Made by a program: the position numbers and the translations under genes. A stretch of 13,413 nt of DNA from Candidatus Saliniplasma halalkaliphilum (GTDB lineage Archaea; Thermoplasmatota; Thermoplasmata; Halarchaeoplasmatales; Halarchaeoplasmataceae), in contig JAFDTG010000037.1 of assembly GCA_019594235.1 (NCBI GenBank), forward strand, positions 1 to 13,413, given 5' to 3'. The notes below the pieces were generated by a model. It had not been told where the DNA came from. It saw only the letters and a list, made by a program, of their open reading frames with translations, and did no database searches. Positions 11,460 to 13,413 of this stretch are shown one piece after another (the first letter of the stretch is position 1; each line of letters begins with the position of its first letter).

Positions 11460-13413
11460 ATGTATAATAGCGAAAAGCAACTCTCGAAGATTTTGAGCTT
11501 GGCAATATTATTTTTGCTTGTAACTGGCGTATTAATACCAGTTATGAGCGGACATTCTGAAACAGAAGCACAGACGGAATCTAATGATATCGAACCATTG
11601 TCTGATGACGAATGGTTGATCGACAGGACTGTTTATGTGAACAGTTCTAGACAGATCGATAGTCATATAACTATAACAGGCGATGGTGAATTGATAATCA
11701 ATGATTCTATTTTGACTTTATTGATCGATGAATACCATCCCTGGGAGATACAGATATTGGATGGCGGTAGGTTGGAATTACAGAACAGTGCAATAACAAC
11801 TCAGCCTAAAGAAGACCTTCTTAGACCATTTATAAAAACAAATATCTCCGCCGATAACGGGTCTGAAATATTGATGGAGCAGGGTTCGTCATTCAGATTC
11901 CCAGGATGGGTATATGTCCAAGATTCAACTTTCACCATGAGGAATTCATCTTTTGAAAGAGTTCCCGATGATAGGATACCGTTCAACGATGCTTTGTTGA
12001 TCAATGACAACAACGATTGTCCAAGATTTACGGCTCATGCCAACTCCCAAGTATTATTTGAAGACTCTGAGATAAATGATTATTATAGAAATGGTGAACT
12101 CGACGAGATGGAATGGAGAACTTTTGTTGAAGAATTGAACGAAGAAGATGGAGAATATTATCATTTGGAACCAGAGGACACACTCACCATAAATGACTGG
12201 TATCTTCATGATCCAGATCTTACTCTAGGTGATTACAGATATGTGAATCCATATAACAGGATCAGCGCTCTATATTTAGAGATAATATACGATACTGAAG
12301 AGAACTACACTGCATCAAGTCCAGTAGAGTACAACGTGAGCGGTGATTGGAAAACCGCTTTGCAGGTAGAGCCTACAGACACGAGAACCGATGATTACAG
12401 TGATATTTGGGAATTGGATCTAGATGAGTTCTATAAAGGGGAATATATGGATGAAGAATACTTTTTGAAGGAACTTGATGTAAGACTCACAAATGATGAT
12501 ACGATCGCCGAGAATAAAAATATATCCATCGACAAAGTAAATTTGATCTCTCAGTACAATAATGATATCTATATTCGAGATTCAGATATGACCGTTATCA
12601 ACAGCCAAATCGATGTTGATTACAGGGCTGCCGATACCGATCCCAGAGATGCCAATTTTGAACCCACTGATGATACTACATGGATGCAGGACGCTAATAT
12701 GGAAAGGTCCGCAATCAGGATGATCAATTCATCATTCAGGTCATTTGGTGTTTACCCTCAAGATGAATGGGATCCTGACGGAGACCCGTTCTTGATCGCT
12801 GATGAAAACTCTAAAAATCAAACTTGGTACTACAGATGGGTAACCGTAACAGCATTAGATGCTGCGGGTACCCCACTTCCAGAGACCAATATAACGGCTA
12901 TTTTAGATGAAAGCTATAAAGATTTATCCGAGGCCCTCTACGATAACGTTGTCGAACGGAATAATTTGACTGATAATCCAAAAGTCTGGGATTACATGAA
13001 TAGAACAGGAAAAGGTTATTATGATATCGAAAATGAAACATTCGTAACCAACGGTGATGGACAGGTTACTTTATTTTTGATAAGCGACAGAGTTAATCAC
13101 CCCCAGGATTGGCCAAATACAAGAAGTGTAGGTGATTATTTCGTCGAGGGAGAACATACCGATGTAGGTACAGCTACAGGTGAGATCAACCTTGAAACCT
13201 TCCCTAACATGAACGAAACAGCTACCTTCCACGAGTTCGAATTGGTATTTGATGAAGAGATCCCCTTACCGGACTTCAACGTTACAGATGATGATTTTAG
13301 AATACTCGAGGATGGTACCGAAGTGAGATCTGTTACAAGAGGTACTGAGTTGGAACTTGAAGCTACTGTAAACAATACAGGAACTAGAGATGCAGAAAGC
13401 GACATCGAGGTTG
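11460..13413 (+). CDS. Large secreted surface protein, beta-helix-like repeats and CARDB-like domain (3' end beyond window)
   Basis: An exported protein of which the first 651 residues are visible; the frame is open at the right edge. The N-terminus has a positively charged start and a hydrophobic core (about 11-29, ILSLAILFLLVTGVLIPVM), then a polar Thr/Glu/Ser stretch. Residues about 55-210 and 360-430 look like right-handed beta-helix turns: short strands with repeated N-S/N-D corners such as NDSILTLLID, LELQNSAIT, FTMRNSSFER and MTVINSQIDV. Residues 459-545 resemble an Ig-like or carboxypeptidase-regulatory fold (VTVTALDAAGTPLPETNITA). From about 612 a CARDB/APHP-like adhesion domain begins (VRSVTRGTELELEATVNNTGT). 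The chain is acidic and rich in N-x-S/T sites, as in archaeal S-layer-associated glycoproteins. Start chosen by the SD at 11450. The function is unknown; surface adhesion or polymer binding is the likely class. Confidence 0.82.
   Translation, partial: MYNSEKQLSKILSLAILFLLVTGVLIPVMSGHSETEAQTESNDIEPLSDDEWLIDRTVYVNSSRQIDSHITITGDGELIINDSILTLLIDEYHPWEIQILDGGRLELQNSAITTQPKEDLLRPFIKTNISADNGSEILMEQGSSFRFPGWVYVQDSTFTMRNSSFERVPDDRIPFNDALLINDNNDCPRFTAHANSQVLFEDSEINDYYRNGELDEMEWRTFVEELNEEDGEYYHLEPEDTLTINDWYLHDPDLTLGDYRYVNPYNRISALYLEIIYDTEENYTASSPVEYNVSGDWKTALQVEPTDTRTDDYSDIWELDLDEFYKGEYMDEEYFLKELDVRLTNDDTIAENKNISIDKVNLISQYNNDIYIRDSDMTVINSQIDVDYRAADTDPRDANFEPTDDTTWMQDANMERSAIRMINSSFRSFGVYPQDEWDPDGDPFLIADENSKNQTWYYRWVTVTALDAAGTPLPETNITAILDESYKDLSEALYDNVVERNNLTDNPKVWDYMNRTGKGYYDIENETFVTNGDGQVTLFLISDRVNHPQDWPNTRSVGDYFVEGEHTDVGTATGEINLETFPNMNETATFHEFELVFDEEIPLPDFNVTDDDFRILEDGTEVRSVTRGTELELEATVNNTGTRDAESDIEV

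Noticed and set aside
13136..13405. Minus-strand open frame of 89 codons at the right end
   Set aside because: Antisense to the secreted protein frame, which is open for over 650 codons; Ser/Val-rich with no recognisable fold.
1..13413. CRISPR arrays, insertion sequences, toxin-antitoxin or phage genes
   Set aside because: No regularly spaced repeats, transposase, integrase or phage-like frames were seen on either strand; the only repeat pair is the tRNA-Met 3' end copy.

Overview
This window looks like a piece of a euryarchaeal chromosome, moderately AT-rich. The evidence is a PolD small subunit (DP1), ribosomal protein S3Ae, a zinc-type (type-2) seryl-tRNA synthetase, an archaeal NMN adenylyltransferase, a tRNA-Met whose intron sits in a bulge-helix-bulge (BHB) motif, TATA/box A promoters 25-30 bases from starts, and GGTGA Shine-Dalgarno (SD) sites. 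The exact lineage cannot be fixed from the sequence. Type-2 SerRS is best known from methanogens, while the large beta-helix/CARDB-like and lamin-tail secreted proteins suggest uncultured Thermoplasmatota or a related group; this placement is inference.

Left part (1-3641): a truncated secreted lamin-tail/phospholipase-D-like protein runs off the left edge (- strand). It is followed by tRNA-Ser(CGA) (+) and a full-length cyanophycin-synthetase-like ligase (-).

Middle (3642-8931): a 213-base divergent promoter region separates the ligase from a NadM-PncC fusion (+). Tail-to-tail with that is a three-gene minus-strand operon: CBS pair with zinc ribbon, V4R domain protein, Roadblock/LC7 protein. 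It resembles a small sensing and regulation cassette. SerRS (+) and S3Ae (+) follow; S3Ae carries an acidic linker and a helix-hairpin-helix (HhH) tail.

Right part (8932-13413): the intron-containing tRNA-Met lies 15 bases after S3Ae, and its 3' end is duplicated 119 bases further on, beside the DP1 stop codon. DP1 (-) and a nitroreductase (-) follow. Divergent from the nitroreductase is a large secreted protein (+) with beta-helix-like repeats, running off the right edge as a CARDB-like domain begins.

The genes fall into translation (tRNA-Ser, SerRS, S3Ae, tRNA-Met), replication (DP1), NAD metabolism (NadM-PncC), signalling (CBS/V4R/Roadblock), amino-acid polymer synthesis (CphA-like) and the cell surface. 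Most are single-gene units with their own box A. No CRISPR array, transposase or integrase is visible.
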